Assembly (NCBI GenBank): GCA_034432555.1
Contig: DAOUBW010000008.1
Location: 1 to 64,000 of the forward strand
Length of the DNA: 64,000 nt
DNA from: CP2-2F sp034432555
GTDB taxonomy: Bacteria; Chloroflexota; Anaerolineae; Aggregatilineales; UBA2796
Reading direction: 5' to 3'
Part shown: positions 43,351 through 51,969 of the stretch, piece by piece
How the letters are laid out: each line of letters begins with the position of its first letter
How positions within the stretch are numbered: position 1 is the stretch's first letter
The notes under the pieces: generated by a model
What the model was told of the DNA's origin: nothing
Seen by the model: the letters and a program-made list of their open reading frames with translations, nothing else
Database searches by the model: none
Translations under genes and position numbers: made by a program

Positions 43351-44916
43351 ATGAACGTTTCAGATAAATCGCACGTCGAGATGCTGGTTCAAATTGCGCG
43401 CCTGCTGGCAACGCTTGATCTGGACGACGTGCTATGGCAGACCATTAACCTCACCACGCAAACAGTCGGTGCGGCACGCGGGACGTTCTTCTTGCTAGAT
43501 GAGCATGGTGAGACGCTCCAACGCTTCATCGCCGCCCAGAATTACGATCCCGAAACGCGCCAGATCGTCTCGCGCCGCATTCTGGAGCAAGGCTTAGCCG
43601 GTTGGGTGATGGCACACCAACAATCGGCGCTGATTGACGATACCGCCACGGATCCGCGCTGGGTCGTCTTGGATGCTGAAAAAGAGTTGCTGCGCGTCCG
43701 TTCAGTGCTGTGTGTACCGTTCTTTGTGGAAGGCGAACTGCGCGGCGTGATGACCCTTGAACATCCACAGCCGCGCCACTTCACCCCTGAGCATCTGCGC
43801 CTTGTAGAAGCAGCCGCCCATCAGGCTGCTGCCTCGCTGCGGAACGCCCAACTCTTTGACCGCGTGCAAGCTCAGCAGCGCCAACTTCAGGCAGTGCTAG
43901 ATGGCATTTCGGAAGGCTTGCTGGTGCTGGATACTGAACTGTGCGTGCGGTTGGTTAACCCAGCAGCACTGAGGCTTTTTGGCGTCACAGAGGCAACTGT
44001 GTTGGGCTTTAACCTAGAAGTGCTTGCCGAACAGCTTGCCAACCCATTTTATGCGCGCCTTGCCGAAGGCGTGAAGGCTGCCATTCAGGACGCTGCCAAC
44101 AACCGCTTTGAGGTGCGCGACAACCTCACCAAGCGCGATTTTGTGGTGAACGTTGCCAATGTTAGTGCCAAGCGCGCCGCCGAGGGTGGCATTGTGATCG
44201 CCCTCAATGATGTTAGTTCTTTGAAAGACCTGACGCGCCTAAAAACGCATATGATTCAAATGGCATCGCACGATTTGAAGAATCCAATCGGCGTGCTGCG
44301 GAATTACCTTGATGTCATCCGTGCTGAGGTGAAAGGCGGCGTGCTGCCCGACCCTATGTTTCTGGAGAATATGTATAAATCGCTGGCGCGCATGGAATCT
44401 TTGGTCGTCAACCTGTTAGATATTCAACGGGCGGAAGATGCTGAGCCATTGAAGCGTGAACCGTTCGATCCTTACGATTTGATTAACGCTTCTTTAGAAG
44501 ACATGATGCCTTCTGCACGAATGCATAACCAAACCGTTGTGCAGAATATTCAGCCGAACCTGCGCCCGATCAAAGGCGATTTTGACCGCCTGCGCGAAGT
44601 GATCAATAATCTGATTGATAACGCCGTGAAGTACACGCCACAGGGCGGCACGATCAGCATTAGCGCCTACGCCGAAGATGAGCGTTTCACCTTCAGCGTG
44701 AAAGATACAGGATACGGCATTCCCGCCGATCAGCAAGCCGCCATCTTTCAGCCGTACTTCCGCGCCACACAGGCTTCCACCGCACACATCAGCGGCACCG
44801 GAGTCGGCTTAAGTTTGGTGAAAGAAGTTATCGAACGGCACGGCGGGCAAGTCTGGTTCATCAGCAAAGAAGGGCAGGGCAGCACCTTCGGCTTTTGGCT
44901 GCCCATCTTGACCTAA
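43351..44916 (+). CDS. Soluble GAF-PAS sensor histidine kinase
   Basis: The 521-aa protein has no membrane helix. A GAF domain spans about residues 15-170, a PAS domain about 175-285 (ILDGISEGLLVLDTELCVRL-like, VNPAALRLFG). HisKA follows with the phospho-acceptor His in MASHDLKNPIG (H307). The ATPase has REVINNLIDNAVKYTPQGG, DTGYGIPADQQAAIFQPYF and GTGVGLSLV. It may be the first gene of a run with the zinc-ribbon protein and sucCD (18- and 8-bp gaps). The nearest response regulator is at 47467-48165 on the opposite strand and could be its partner. Confidence 0.92.
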   Translation: MNVSDKSHVEMLVQIARLLATLDLDDVLWQTINLTTQTVGAARGTFFLLDEHGETLQRFIAAQNYDPETRQIVSRRILEQGLAGWVMAHQQSALIDDTATDPRWVVLDAEKELLRVRSVLCVPFFVEGELRGVMTLEHPQPRHFTPEHLRLVEAAAHQAAASLRNAQLFDRVQAQQRQLQAVLDGISEGLLVLDTELCVRLVNPAALRLFGVTEATVLGFNLEVLAEQLANPFYARLAEGVKAAIQDAANNRFEVRDNLTKRDFVVNVANVSAKRAAEGGIVIALNDVSSLKDLTRLKTHMIQMASHDLKNPIGVLRNYLDVIRAEVKGGVLPDPMFLENMYKSLARMESLVVNLLDIQRAEDAEPLKREPFDPYDLINASLEDMMPSARMHNQTVVQNIQPNLRPIKGDFDRLREVINNLIDNAVKYTPQGGTISISAYAEDERFTFSVKDTGYGIPADQQAAIFQPYFRATQASTAHISGTGVGLSLVKEVIERHGGQVWFISKEGQGSTFGFWLPILT

Positions 44917-44934
44917 GAAAGGACGTGCCACCGA

Positions 44935-45378
44935 ATGGCTACTGAACACAGCAACTCGACCAGCACCACACTGCCACCTGAGCCGCCAGAGATTGACCTA
45001 ATCGATCAGATTGATCAGGCTGAACCTGACCTAGAAGCTGAATATAGCCCACCTGCACCGCCGCCCGAAAGCGCGCCCGCGCCTGCCGTTAACCCACATA
45101 TTGCCCATTTTTATCAGCCTGAGCGCTTTGCTTGTGTCCGCTGCGGATCAACCAACCTTGCGCGTGGCGTGATTGTGGACTATGGCGGTGAAAAATTTGA
45201 GCAAGTGCGCTTTGCGCCGCGCCGCATTTCACTCAATTGGCTCAACTCGCTCTTGAACCTGCGCCCATGGCGTGCGCTGCTGAAGCTGGAAGCGGTTGCC
45301 TGCCGCGATTGCGGCGCGGTGGTCTTGGTGGTTGATCCAGCGGCGCTGCGGCGCGCCGAACGTATCCGCGACGCCTAA
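44935..45378 (+). CDS. Zinc-ribbon protein of unknown function
   Basis: The 147-aa protein has an acidic, Pro-rich N-terminal half (residues 1-55, probably disordered). Its C-terminal half holds two cysteine pairs, FACVRCGSTN and VACRDCGAVVL, that would form one zinc ribbon. A basic loop between them (RFAPRRISLNWLNSLLNLRPW) is long for a ribbon. I do not recognise the family. It is 18 bp after the kinase and 8 bp before sucC, so it is co-transcribed with both. Confidence 0.65.
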   Translation: MATEHSNSTSTTLPPEPPEIDLIDQIDQAEPDLEAEYSPPAPPPESAPAPAVNPHIAHFYQPERFACVRCGSTNLARGVIVDYGGEKFEQVRFAPRRISLNWLNSLLNLRPWRALLKLEAVACRDCGAVVLVVDPAALRRAERIRDA

Positions 45379-45386
45379 CGATCACC

Positions 45387-46556
45387 GTGAAACTGCACGA
45401 ATATCAATCCAAAGCGATTTTGGCGCGCTATGGTGTGCCGACGCCGGGCGGTATGGTCGTGACATCGCCGCAAGATGCCTACGATACCGCCCGCGAACTT
45501 GGCGGCGAAGTCGTCATCAAGGCGCAGGCGCTCACCAAAGGGCGCGGCAAAGCAGGCGGCATTCGGTTGGCACGCAGCGCTGATCAGGCACGCCAGATGA
45601 CAGAAGCAGTGCTAGGGCTGACCATACGCGGCATGAGTGTGCATAAAGTGCTGGTTGAGCCAAGCGCCGAAATCTACCAAGAATTCTACTTGGGCATTCA
45701 CAATGATCGGGCGACTGAACAGCCGATGATCACGGCGGCAACCGGCGCAGTTGGCATGAGCATCTCTGCCAGCCGCCACACCGGACGGCTTGCCCGTGAG
45801 GTAATTGATCCGCTGCTTGGCTTGCAAGAGCATCAGGTTCGCCACTTGCTGGTAAGCCTTGAACTGCCGCGCCATCTGTGGAAGCCATTTAGCCGCATTG
45901 CCCACCAGCTCTACCGCTGTTTCGATGAGAATGACGCCACACGCGCCGAAATCGATCCGCTGGCACTCACCCGTGATGGTCGCTTTGTGGCGTTGGATGG
46001 CAACCTCATCATTGACGACAGCGCCTTGTTTCGCCACCCTGAGCTTGCCGACATGCGCGACTTGCACGCCGAAACACCCGAAGAAATGCGCGCGCGGGCG
46101 CTTGGGCTAAGCTACGTGCCGTTGGATGGCGAGATCGGCTGTTTGGTAAACGGTGCAGGGCTTGGCATGGCAGTTATGGATATGACTCGTGCGGCTGCCA
46201 TGCGGCTTGGCTTGCCTTCCACCAGCCTTGCCAACTTTATTGATGTAGGCGGCGGCGCACGCGCAGATAAGGTCATCGCTGCCATGCAGATCATCACCAG
46301 CCAGCCGCGTGTGCGGGCGCTGTTGTTCAGCATCTTTGGCGGTATCACGCGCTGCGATGAGGTTGCCTATGGCATTGTGCAGGCGATCAGCACGCTGCAT
46401 TTGCACCTGCCGATGGTGGTACGCTTGGCGGGCACCAATGCTGAACAAGGGCGGCTGTTGATCGACTCGGCGAACTTGCCCAACCTGCAAAACGCTACCT
46501 CGCTGACCGAAGCGGCGGAAAAGGTGGTGCGTGCTGCACGGGAAGTCTCGCTATGA
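45387..46556 (+). CDS. sucC: Succinate-CoA ligase, beta subunit
   Basis: SucC provides the nucleotide (ATP-grasp) site for succinyl-CoA to succinate conversion in the TCA cycle. MKLHEYQSKAILARYGVPTP is the family N-terminus and matches the GTG start at 45387. ATP-grasp motifs include VVIKAQALTKGRGKAGG. The C-terminal ligase-CoA domain has GEIGCLVNGAGLGMAVMD and IFGGITRCDEVA. The 389 aa is normal. It overlaps sucD by 4 nt. Confidence 0.96.
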   Translation: MKLHEYQSKAILARYGVPTPGGMVVTSPQDAYDTARELGGEVVIKAQALTKGRGKAGGIRLARSADQARQMTEAVLGLTIRGMSVHKVLVEPSAEIYQEFYLGIHNDRATEQPMITAATGAVGMSISASRHTGRLAREVIDPLLGLQEHQVRHLLVSLELPRHLWKPFSRIAHQLYRCFDENDATRAEIDPLALTRDGRFVALDGNLIIDDSALFRHPELADMRDLHAETPEEMRARALGLSYVPLDGEIGCLVNGAGLGMAVMDMTRAAAMRLGLPSTSLANFIDVGGGARADKVIAAMQIITSQPRVRALLFSIFGGITRCDEVAYGIVQAISTLHLHLPMVVRLAGTNAEQGRLLIDSANLPNLQNATSLTEAAEKVVRAAREVSL

Positions 46557-47431
46557 GCGCTATCAACGCCATGAACTGGCTGCCAAACCGCGAAACGCGC
46601 ATTTTAGTGCAGGGCATCAGCGGGCGGGAAGGTGCTTATCACACTGAGCAAATGATTGCCTCTGGCGCGAACATTGTGGCAGGCGTAACGCCGGGCAAAG
46701 GCGGCGAATGGCTCTTTGATCGTATTCCGATCTTTGATTCGGTGCGCGAGGCGCGCCATGCCACCGATGCAAGCGTTTCGGTCATGTTTGTGCCGCCACG
46801 TGCTGCCGTCGATGCTCTGTATGAGGCGATCAGCGCCGATCTGGCGTTGATCGTATGCATCACCGAGAACATTCCTATCCGCGATATGATGCATGTGCGG
46901 CGGGCGTTGGCTGCCAGCCAAACACGCCTGCTCGGACCTAGCTCACCGGGCTTGATTGTGCCCGGTCAACTTAAGCTAGGCATCATTCCAACGCATATCA
47001 CTTTGGCAGGCAGCGTTGGCATGGTCTCGCGCAGCAGCACGCTGCTCTATGAAGCGACTGACGCGCTCACACGCAGCGGAATCGGGCAGCGCGCCTGCAT
47101 CGGCTTAGGCGGTGATACGGTCTCTGGCACGCACTTTGTGGATGTGCTGGCGTTCTTTGAGGAGGATCCGCATACGGATCGCATCGTCTTGATCGGTGAG
47201 ATTGGCGGCATGGGCGAACAGCACGCCGCACGCTTCATCCGTGAGCAGATGACCAAACCAATTGTGGCATATGTCGCGGGGAAGACATCGCCCAAAAATC
47301 AGCGCATGGGACACGCCGGCGCGATCATCGAAGATGAGATTGGCGGCTATGATGAGAAGATCGAAGCACTGCGGCAGGCAGGCGTGCGGCTTGCCGAATC
47401 GCCCGATCACATCACGGCACTGTTGGAATAG
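46553..47431 (+). CDS. sucD: Succinate-CoA ligase, alpha subunit
   Basis: SucD binds CoA and carries the phosphohistidine. The 292-aa protein has an N-terminal Rossmann CoA-binding domain (ILVQGISGREGAYHTEQM, VAGVTPGKGGE). The active-site His lies in QRMGHAGAII. GPSSPGLIVPGQLKLGI and IGEIGGMGEQHAA are family blocks. It is translationally coupled to sucC. Confidence 0.96.
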   Translation: MSAINAMNWLPNRETRILVQGISGREGAYHTEQMIASGANIVAGVTPGKGGEWLFDRIPIFDSVREARHATDASVSVMFVPPRAAVDALYEAISADLALIVCITENIPIRDMMHVRRALAASQTRLLGPSSPGLIVPGQLKLGIIPTHITLAGSVGMVSRSSTLLYEATDALTRSGIGQRACIGLGGDTVSGTHFVDVLAFFEEDPHTDRIVLIGEIGGMGEQHAARFIREQMTKPIVAYVAGKTSPKNQRMGHAGAIIEDEIGGYDEKIEALRQAGVRLAESPDHITALLE

Positions 47432-47466
47432 TTTGGGCGGTTTGTGCGCCGCCCAAGCCTTTAGGG

Positions 47467-48165
47467 CTATGGCAGCGGCGCAACCATGTAGCCCACGCCG
47501 TGAATGGTGCGGATGAAGCGGTTGGCGTCTGCCTCATCGCCCAGCTTGGCACGCAAGTTGCGGATATGAGCGCGCACAAGGTCAGGGTCGCCAGTGCGCG
47601 GCGGGTAATCCCAGACTGCCTCCAGCAGGCGGAAAGGCGAGAGTGCCTGATTAGGATGTTCCATTAGATAGCGCAGCAATTTGTGTTCCGTGGCAGTGAG
47701 CTGCACAGCGTGTTCGTCAATCTGCACCTGATAGGTGGACGAATCGAGGCGCACATTGCCGATCTCTAGGATGACGTTATCCTCCTCAAAGCGTTGATGG
47801 CGGCGCAGCAGTGCGCGCACACGGGCGTTTAGTTCGGTTAGCTCAAAGGGCTTGGTCACATAATCATCGCCACCGGCATCCAAGCCTGCGATCACATCAT
47901 CGGTTTGGGTGTGCGCCGTTAGAAATAAGATGAGCAGGTCAATATAGCGTGTATCGCTGCGAAGTTGTTTACAGAGCGCCAGCCCATCCATACCCGGCAT
48001 GGTAATATCGAGGATGAGCAAGTCAGGGCGGCGGTTCACAATCTTTTGCCAAGCCTCTTGCGCTGAAAGCGCCTGCCCGACCTCATAGCCCTCACGTCGC
48101 AGGGCGCGCCCAAGCGTGCCGAGTACGTCAGGTTCGTCATCAACAGTCAAGATATAATGAGTCAT
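47467..48165 (-). CDS. OmpR/PhoB-family response regulator
   Basis: The 232-aa regulator has a receiver domain (residues 1-120) with acidic DDE, phospho-acceptor Asp in LLILDITMPGMDG, a Thr in FLTAHT and Lys in YVTKPFELTEL. Its winged-helix DNA-binding domain (about 130-230) has LTATEHKLLRYL and VRAHIRNLRAKLG. ATG 48165 fits the receiver start; a longer reading frame upstream has no family resemblance. It is convergent with sucD (35-bp gap) and divergent from the metal ATPase. No kinase is adjacent; the GAF/PAS kinase 2.5 kb away is a candidate partner. Confidence 0.94.
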   Translation of the reverse strand: MTHYILTVDDEPDVLGTLGRALRREGYEVGQALSAQEAWQKIVNRRPDLLILDITMPGMDGLALCKQLRSDTRYIDLLILFLTAHTQTDDVIAGLDAGGDDYVTKPFELTELNARVRALLRRHQRFEEDNVILEIGNVRLDSSTYQVQIDEHAVQLTATEHKLLRYLMEHPNQALSPFRLLEAVWDYPPRTGDPDLVRAHIRNLRAKLGDEADANRFIRTIHGVGYMVAPLP

Positions 48166-48471
48166 AAGCACCCGCCTTTGCGTGATTCTGTGGTCAATTA
48201 TAGCCAAAACCAGAATTTTTGCGCGTCGGGAGTGGTGAAAGGGTTTGTGAGAATCGGGCAAGTTGGATGCCTGTGTAAAATCGCATTAGCTGCCGAAGCG
48301 GGATTCAGCGCACCCATCTGCAATGGTGCGCGCCAATGATCTGGGCAGTGTTGCCAATTAACTTCACCCATGTTAAACTGATATTTTAGTGCTGTGAAAT
48401 TTACAGTGTGAAGTTTTCAGCAGACTGCCCACTTGACGCCCGATCAACCAACCCTGTAGAGATATGTACTT
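48166..48471. promoter_or_regulatory. Divergent intergenic region of the response regulator and metal ATPase, with operator
   Basis: These 306 bp hold no gene. CTGTGAAATTTACAG at 48392-48406 is a 15-bp near-perfect palindrome (one G-T pair, central A) about 65 bp before the ATPase start, a likely repressor or activator site. The surrounding 48350-48420 is AT-rich and should contain the ATPase promoter, but I cannot fix its -35 and -10 boxes. Confidence 0.45.
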
Positions 48472-50412
48472 ATGACCGAACACAGCCTTAGCAACCCAAA
48501 CGTGGCTGCCGCAAAAACTCATAGCCTGCCCGCTTTCCTTTCCACAGAACGCCTAGAGCGCGCCTTTGTGGTGCTGACTGCCCTCAACATCGCTGCCAGC
48601 TTGCTCAGTGAGCGCCTGAACATGCCCGAAAGCCTAACGCTCATCTTTAACCTGCTCTCCTACTTCTTCGGCGGCACCTTCGGCGTGATTGAAGGCGTGA
48701 AAAGCCTGCTGCACCGTGAGATCAACGTGGATTTGTTGATGGTGTTGGCAGCCACCGGCGCGGCAATTGTTAACCAATGGCACGAAGGCGCGATCTTGCT
48801 CTTTTTATTCTCGCTGAGCAACGTGCTGCAAGCCTATGCGATGGATCGCAGCCGTAACGCCATCCGTGCGCTGCTCAAGCTGCGCCCTGATAAGGCGACG
48901 GTACGGCGTGGTGAGGGATCGACTGTGCTGCCGATTGAGGCGCTCCAAATTGGCGACGTGGTGCTGATCAAGCCTGGCGAACGGCTGCCCGTTGATGGTG
49001 AGGTGATCGAGGGCAGCAGCAGCGTTGACCAAGCCGCCATCACAGGTGAGTCTATGCCTGTGAACAAACAGGTCGGCGATGAGGTCTTTGCCGGCACCGT
49101 GAACCAAAATGGCAGCCTTGATGTGCGTGTGACGCGCCTTGCCAACCAAAGCACGCTCTCACGCATCATTCAGATGGTGGAAAGCGCCCAAGAAAGCCGC
49201 GCCAAAACACAAAGTTTTATGGAGGCATTTGAGCAACGCTACGCGCTATTCGTCATTTTAGCAGTGGCGCTCTATATTGTGTTGCCACCGCTGCTGTTTG
49301 GCATAGACTTTAACGACAACTTCTACCGCGCCATGGTGCTGATCACGGTTGCTTCGCCGTGTGCGCTGGTCATCTCGACGCCCGCGGCGATCCTCTCTGC
49401 AATTGCGAACGCGGCACGGCGTGGCATCCTGTTCAAGGGCGGCGCTTATCTAGAGCAAATGGCAACCATGAAGGCAATTGCCTTTGATAAGACTGGCACC
49501 CTGACGAGCGGGAAGCTGAGCATGACCGACGCGCTGCCCAACGGCATCTCGCGTGCTGAACTGCTCAGCCTTGTGGCAAGCGCCGAAATGCGATCTGAGC
49601 ATCCAATCGCACTGGCTATTTTGGCAGCCGCCAAAGCGGAAGGCGTCCCGATCTACGAGCCGCAGCAGTTTAAGGCGATGCCCGGTTTGGGCGTGCGTGT
49701 TGCGCTGGACTCGGCACAAGTCTTGGTTGGCACAGAGCGCCTGATGAATGCCGAAGGGCTGCCTTTGCCGCCTGAGATTGCCGCACAGCGCGATCAGCTT
49801 GAAGCAGAGGGCAAGAGCGCCCTAATTGTGCATCACGACCAGCGTGGTTGGTTAGGCGTGATTGGTGTGGCGGATACGCTGCGTCCGAATGCGGCTGCCA
49901 TGATTCAAGCCCTGCGCGCTGAGGGCATCCAAAAAGTGATTATCCTAACGGGTGATAATCAGCGTGTGGCAAGCGCCATTGCAGCGCGTGTTGGCGCCGA
50001 TGAAGTGCGCGCCGAACTGCTGCCCGCCGACAAAGTGACAGCCGTCAGGGCGCTGATGCAAACTTACGGCAAGGTGGCAATGGTTGGCGATGGCGTGAAC
50101 GATGCGCCGGCGCTTGCCTCTGCCTCAATCGGGATTGCGATGGGCGCCGCTGGCACGGATGTTGCCCTTGAAACTGCCGATCTGGTGCTGATGGCGGACG
50201 ATCTGAGCCGCATTGCCTATGCCATGCACCTGAGCCGCCGTGCGCGCCGCATCATGTTCCAGAACATCACCTTCTCGCTGAGCGTGATTGTGGTCTTGGT
50301 GATCAGCGCGCTCGGCTTCAATTTGGCGCTGCCGCTGGGTGTGATTGGGCATGAAGGCAGCACAATTATCGTGGTCTTGAATGGCTTGCGCCTGCTAACG
50401 CACCGCGCCTAA
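48472..50412 (+). CDS. Metal-exporting P1B-type ATPase, P1B-4-like (Co/Zn/Cd/Fe)
   Basis: The 646-aa membrane pump has no N-terminal heavy-metal-associated domain. Transport motif SPC lies at S295-C297 (VASPCALVIS), the phosphorylated Asp in DKTGT at D339, and the HP motif in SEHPIAL. The actuator has ITGESMP, and the hinge is GDGVNDAPAL. The last helix carries HEGST (H627) with NGLRLL. SPC plus HEGS/T and the missing N-terminal domain are hallmarks of the P1B-4 subgroup, whose members export Co, Zn, Cd or Fe. An upstream palindrome suggests metal control. It is convergent with the L33 gene. Confidence 0.88.
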   Translation: MTEHSLSNPNVAAAKTHSLPAFLSTERLERAFVVLTALNIAASLLSERLNMPESLTLIFNLLSYFFGGTFGVIEGVKSLLHREINVDLLMVLAATGAAIVNQWHEGAILLFLFSLSNVLQAYAMDRSRNAIRALLKLRPDKATVRRGEGSTVLPIEALQIGDVVLIKPGERLPVDGEVIEGSSSVDQAAITGESMPVNKQVGDEVFAGTVNQNGSLDVRVTRLANQSTLSRIIQMVESAQESRAKTQSFMEAFEQRYALFVILAVALYIVLPPLLFGIDFNDNFYRAMVLITVASPCALVISTPAAILSAIANAARRGILFKGGAYLEQMATMKAIAFDKTGTLTSGKLSMTDALPNGISRAELLSLVASAEMRSEHPIALAILAAAKAEGVPIYEPQQFKAMPGLGVRVALDSAQVLVGTERLMNAEGLPLPPEIAAQRDQLEAEGKSALIVHHDQRGWLGVIGVADTLRPNAAAMIQALRAEGIQKVIILTGDNQRVASAIAARVGADEVRAELLPADKVTAVRALMQTYGKVAMVGDGVNDAPALASASIGIAMGAAGTDVALETADLVLMADDLSRIAYAMHLSRRARRIMFQNITFSLSVIVVLVISALGFNLALPLGVIGHEGSTIIVVLNGLRLLTHRA

Positions 50413-50440
50413 TCTCTTAGTCCTAAGGACTGAAGGGACA

Positions 50441-50602
50441 TCAGCGTGACTCGCGGTAGAGCGCGTGCCGCCGCAGAATCGGATCATATTTACGCAGTTC
50501 AAGCCGCTGCGGATCGTTGCGCTTGCTCTTCTGTGAGTAGTATACATGCCCACTTTCTGTGCTAACCAGTTTGATCACAATACGAACATCTTTTTTTGCC
50601 AT
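50441..50602 (-). CDS. rpmG: Ribosomal protein L33, cysteine-free (zinc-independent) form
   Basis: The 53-aa protein (MAKKDVRIVIKLVSTESG and on, ending RRHALYRESR) is a full L33. It contains no cysteine, so the usual two CxxC zinc-binding pairs are missing. In many bacteria such C-minus paralogs are made under zinc starvation to spare zinc and are controlled by Zur. It lies 18 bp downstream of a COG0523 GTPase on the same strand, with GGAG upstream of the ATG. I cannot tell whether a zinc-binding L33 exists elsewhere in the genome. Confidence 0.93.
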   Translation of the reverse strand: MAKKDVRIVIKLVSTESGHVYYSQKSKRNDPQRLELRKYDPILRRHALYRESR

Positions 50603-50620
50603 TGGAGATAGCCTTTCTGC

Positions 50621-51817
50621 CTAACGCCATTTAGGAAAGGGATCGCGCAAGGTATGCCACTTGCCGCGCCCAATTTCTTGCGGTGTGAGCAAACACGACT
50701 CAAGGCGTGCCGTGATTTCTGCCTGATCCATATGCACGCCGATGAAAACGACCTCTTGCCGCCGATCTCCATAAGGCTCGCGCCAATACTTGGCAAGGTA
50801 TGCCTGAAATTCAGGATCATCAGTGGGACGTTGATCGTCAGGTACGGTTGCCCACCAAAAACTGGAGGCTCCCATCCGCTTTACACCGCCTGCTTGTGAG
50901 TACAGCACGGGGTAATCGCGTGTGGCAAGCCATAGATAGCCTTTCGCACGCAAAACCTGTGCCAGTGTGCCGCTGCGGAGCAGTTTCATAAAGCGGTCAG
51001 GGTGCATGGGCGCGTGGGCGCGGTAGACAAAACTCGTAATGCCATATTCTTCCGTCTCTGGCACGTGCTGCCCTTGCAACTCTTTCAGCCAGCCAGCAGA
51101 TTGCGAGGCGCGATCCATATCGAAGCTGCCCGTGGCAAGAATTTGGGCAGGATCAATGGCACCTTCACGGCATTCGATCAGGCGCGCCTCTGGATTTAAG
51201 TGGTGAAGAATGCCTTTCAAGCGTTCAAGCTCAGCCACCGTGACCAAATCAATCTTGTTAATCAAGATGACATTGGCAAATTCAACCTGATCAATGAGCA
51301 AATCAACCACTGTGCGCTGATCCTCAGCACCGCTTGCCATACCGCGCTGATGCAGCATATCCGCCGAGCCGTAATCACGCAGGAAGTTGTAAGCATCAAT
51401 AACCGTGACCATGGTGTCGAGTTTCGCCAACTGCCCAAGCGATTCACCCTCTGCCGTCTCAAAACTAAAGGTCATGGCAACCGGCAGTGGCTCCGAGATG
51501 CCTGTTGATTCAATCAGCAGGTAATCAAAGCGTCTTTCGCGGGCAAGGGCTGCCACTTCGCGCAGCAAGTCGTCGCGCAGGGTGCAGCAGATGCAGCCAT
51601 TGCTCATCTCAATTAGGCGTTCTTCGGTGCGGCTGAGCGCTGCACCACCTTCGCGCACCAGCTGAGCATCTATATTCACTTCGCTCATATCGTTGACGAT
51701 GACGGCGACCTTCAGCCCTTGCCGATTGTTCAAGATATGGTTCAGGACAGTGGTTTTGCCCGCACCGAGAAAACCTGAAAGCACCGTAACAGGCAGCGGC
51801 GCCTGAGTTATTTGCAT
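50621..51817 (-). CDS. COG0523 (CobW/YciC/ZagA-type) GTPase, putative zinc metallochaperone
   Basis: The 398-aa protein has a Walker A GFLGAGKTT (residues 15-23) and the metal-binding motif CxCC (C75, C77, C78) in NGCICCTLRDDLL. NKIDLV is the guanine-specificity motif. A CobW C-terminal domain spans about 280-390 (FMKLLRSGTLAQVLRAKGYLWLATR). COG0523 GTPases of the YciC/ZagA type deliver zinc to enzymes under starvation. The ATG at 51817 has GAGGA 8 nt upstream; a longer reading would run into the promoter. It is followed by rpmG and preceded by an operator-bearing promoter. Confidence 0.92.
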   Translation of the reverse strand: MQITQAPLPVTVLSGFLGAGKTTVLNHILNNRQGLKVAVIVNDMSEVNIDAQLVREGGAALSRTEERLIEMSNGCICCTLRDDLLREVAALARERRFDYLLIESTGISEPLPVAMTFSFETAEGESLGQLAKLDTMVTVIDAYNFLRDYGSADMLHQRGMASGAEDQRTVVDLLIDQVEFANVILINKIDLVTVAELERLKGILHHLNPEARLIECREGAIDPAQILATGSFDMDRASQSAGWLKELQGQHVPETEEYGITSFVYRAHAPMHPDRFMKLLRSGTLAQVLRAKGYLWLATRDYPVLYSQAGGVKRMGASSFWWATVPDDQRPTDDPEFQAYLAKYWREPYGDRRQEVVFIGVHMDQAEITARLESCLLTPQEIGRGKWHTLRDPFPKWR

Positions 51818-51851
51818 AGGGTGTATCCTCTCACGCTTTGAACGAAAATAA

Positions 51852-51879
51852 ATGATACTAAATCTCATTTATTTGTCAA
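51852..51879 (-). promoter_or_regulatory. Promoter and Fur/Zur-like operator of the GTPase-rpmG operon
   Basis: On the minus strand TTGACA (51874-51879) and TATCAT (51852-51857) are 16 bp apart. Between and over them lies an imperfect 15-bp palindrome, TGATACTAAATCTCA (51853-51867). It is nested in longer 9-bp arms, AATAAATGA/TCATTTATT (51847-51855 and 51865-51873). A repressor bound here would block RNA polymerase. The half-site TGATAC is shared with the divergent promoter. Confidence 0.72.
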
Positions 51880-51908
51880 GGTATAAGATGCGACACCAGT
51901 CGCTGCAC

Positions 51909-51943
51909 TTTACAGGGGCAACAAATAATGATACAATGTATCA
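51909..51943 (+). promoter_or_regulatory. Promoter and Fur/Zur-like operator of the FmdB-GTPase operon
   Basis: TTTACA (51909-51914) and TACAAT (51932-51937) are 17 bp apart. TGATACAATGTATCA (51929-51943) is a perfect 15-bp palindrome in 7-1-7 layout, covering the -10. This layout and the TGATA/TATCA ends match Fur-family boxes, notably cyanobacterial-type Zur sites. The first ATG at 51970 is 27 nt downstream. Confidence 0.75.
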
Positions 51944-51969
51944 AAATTATCGAGCGCAGTGTGGGTACT

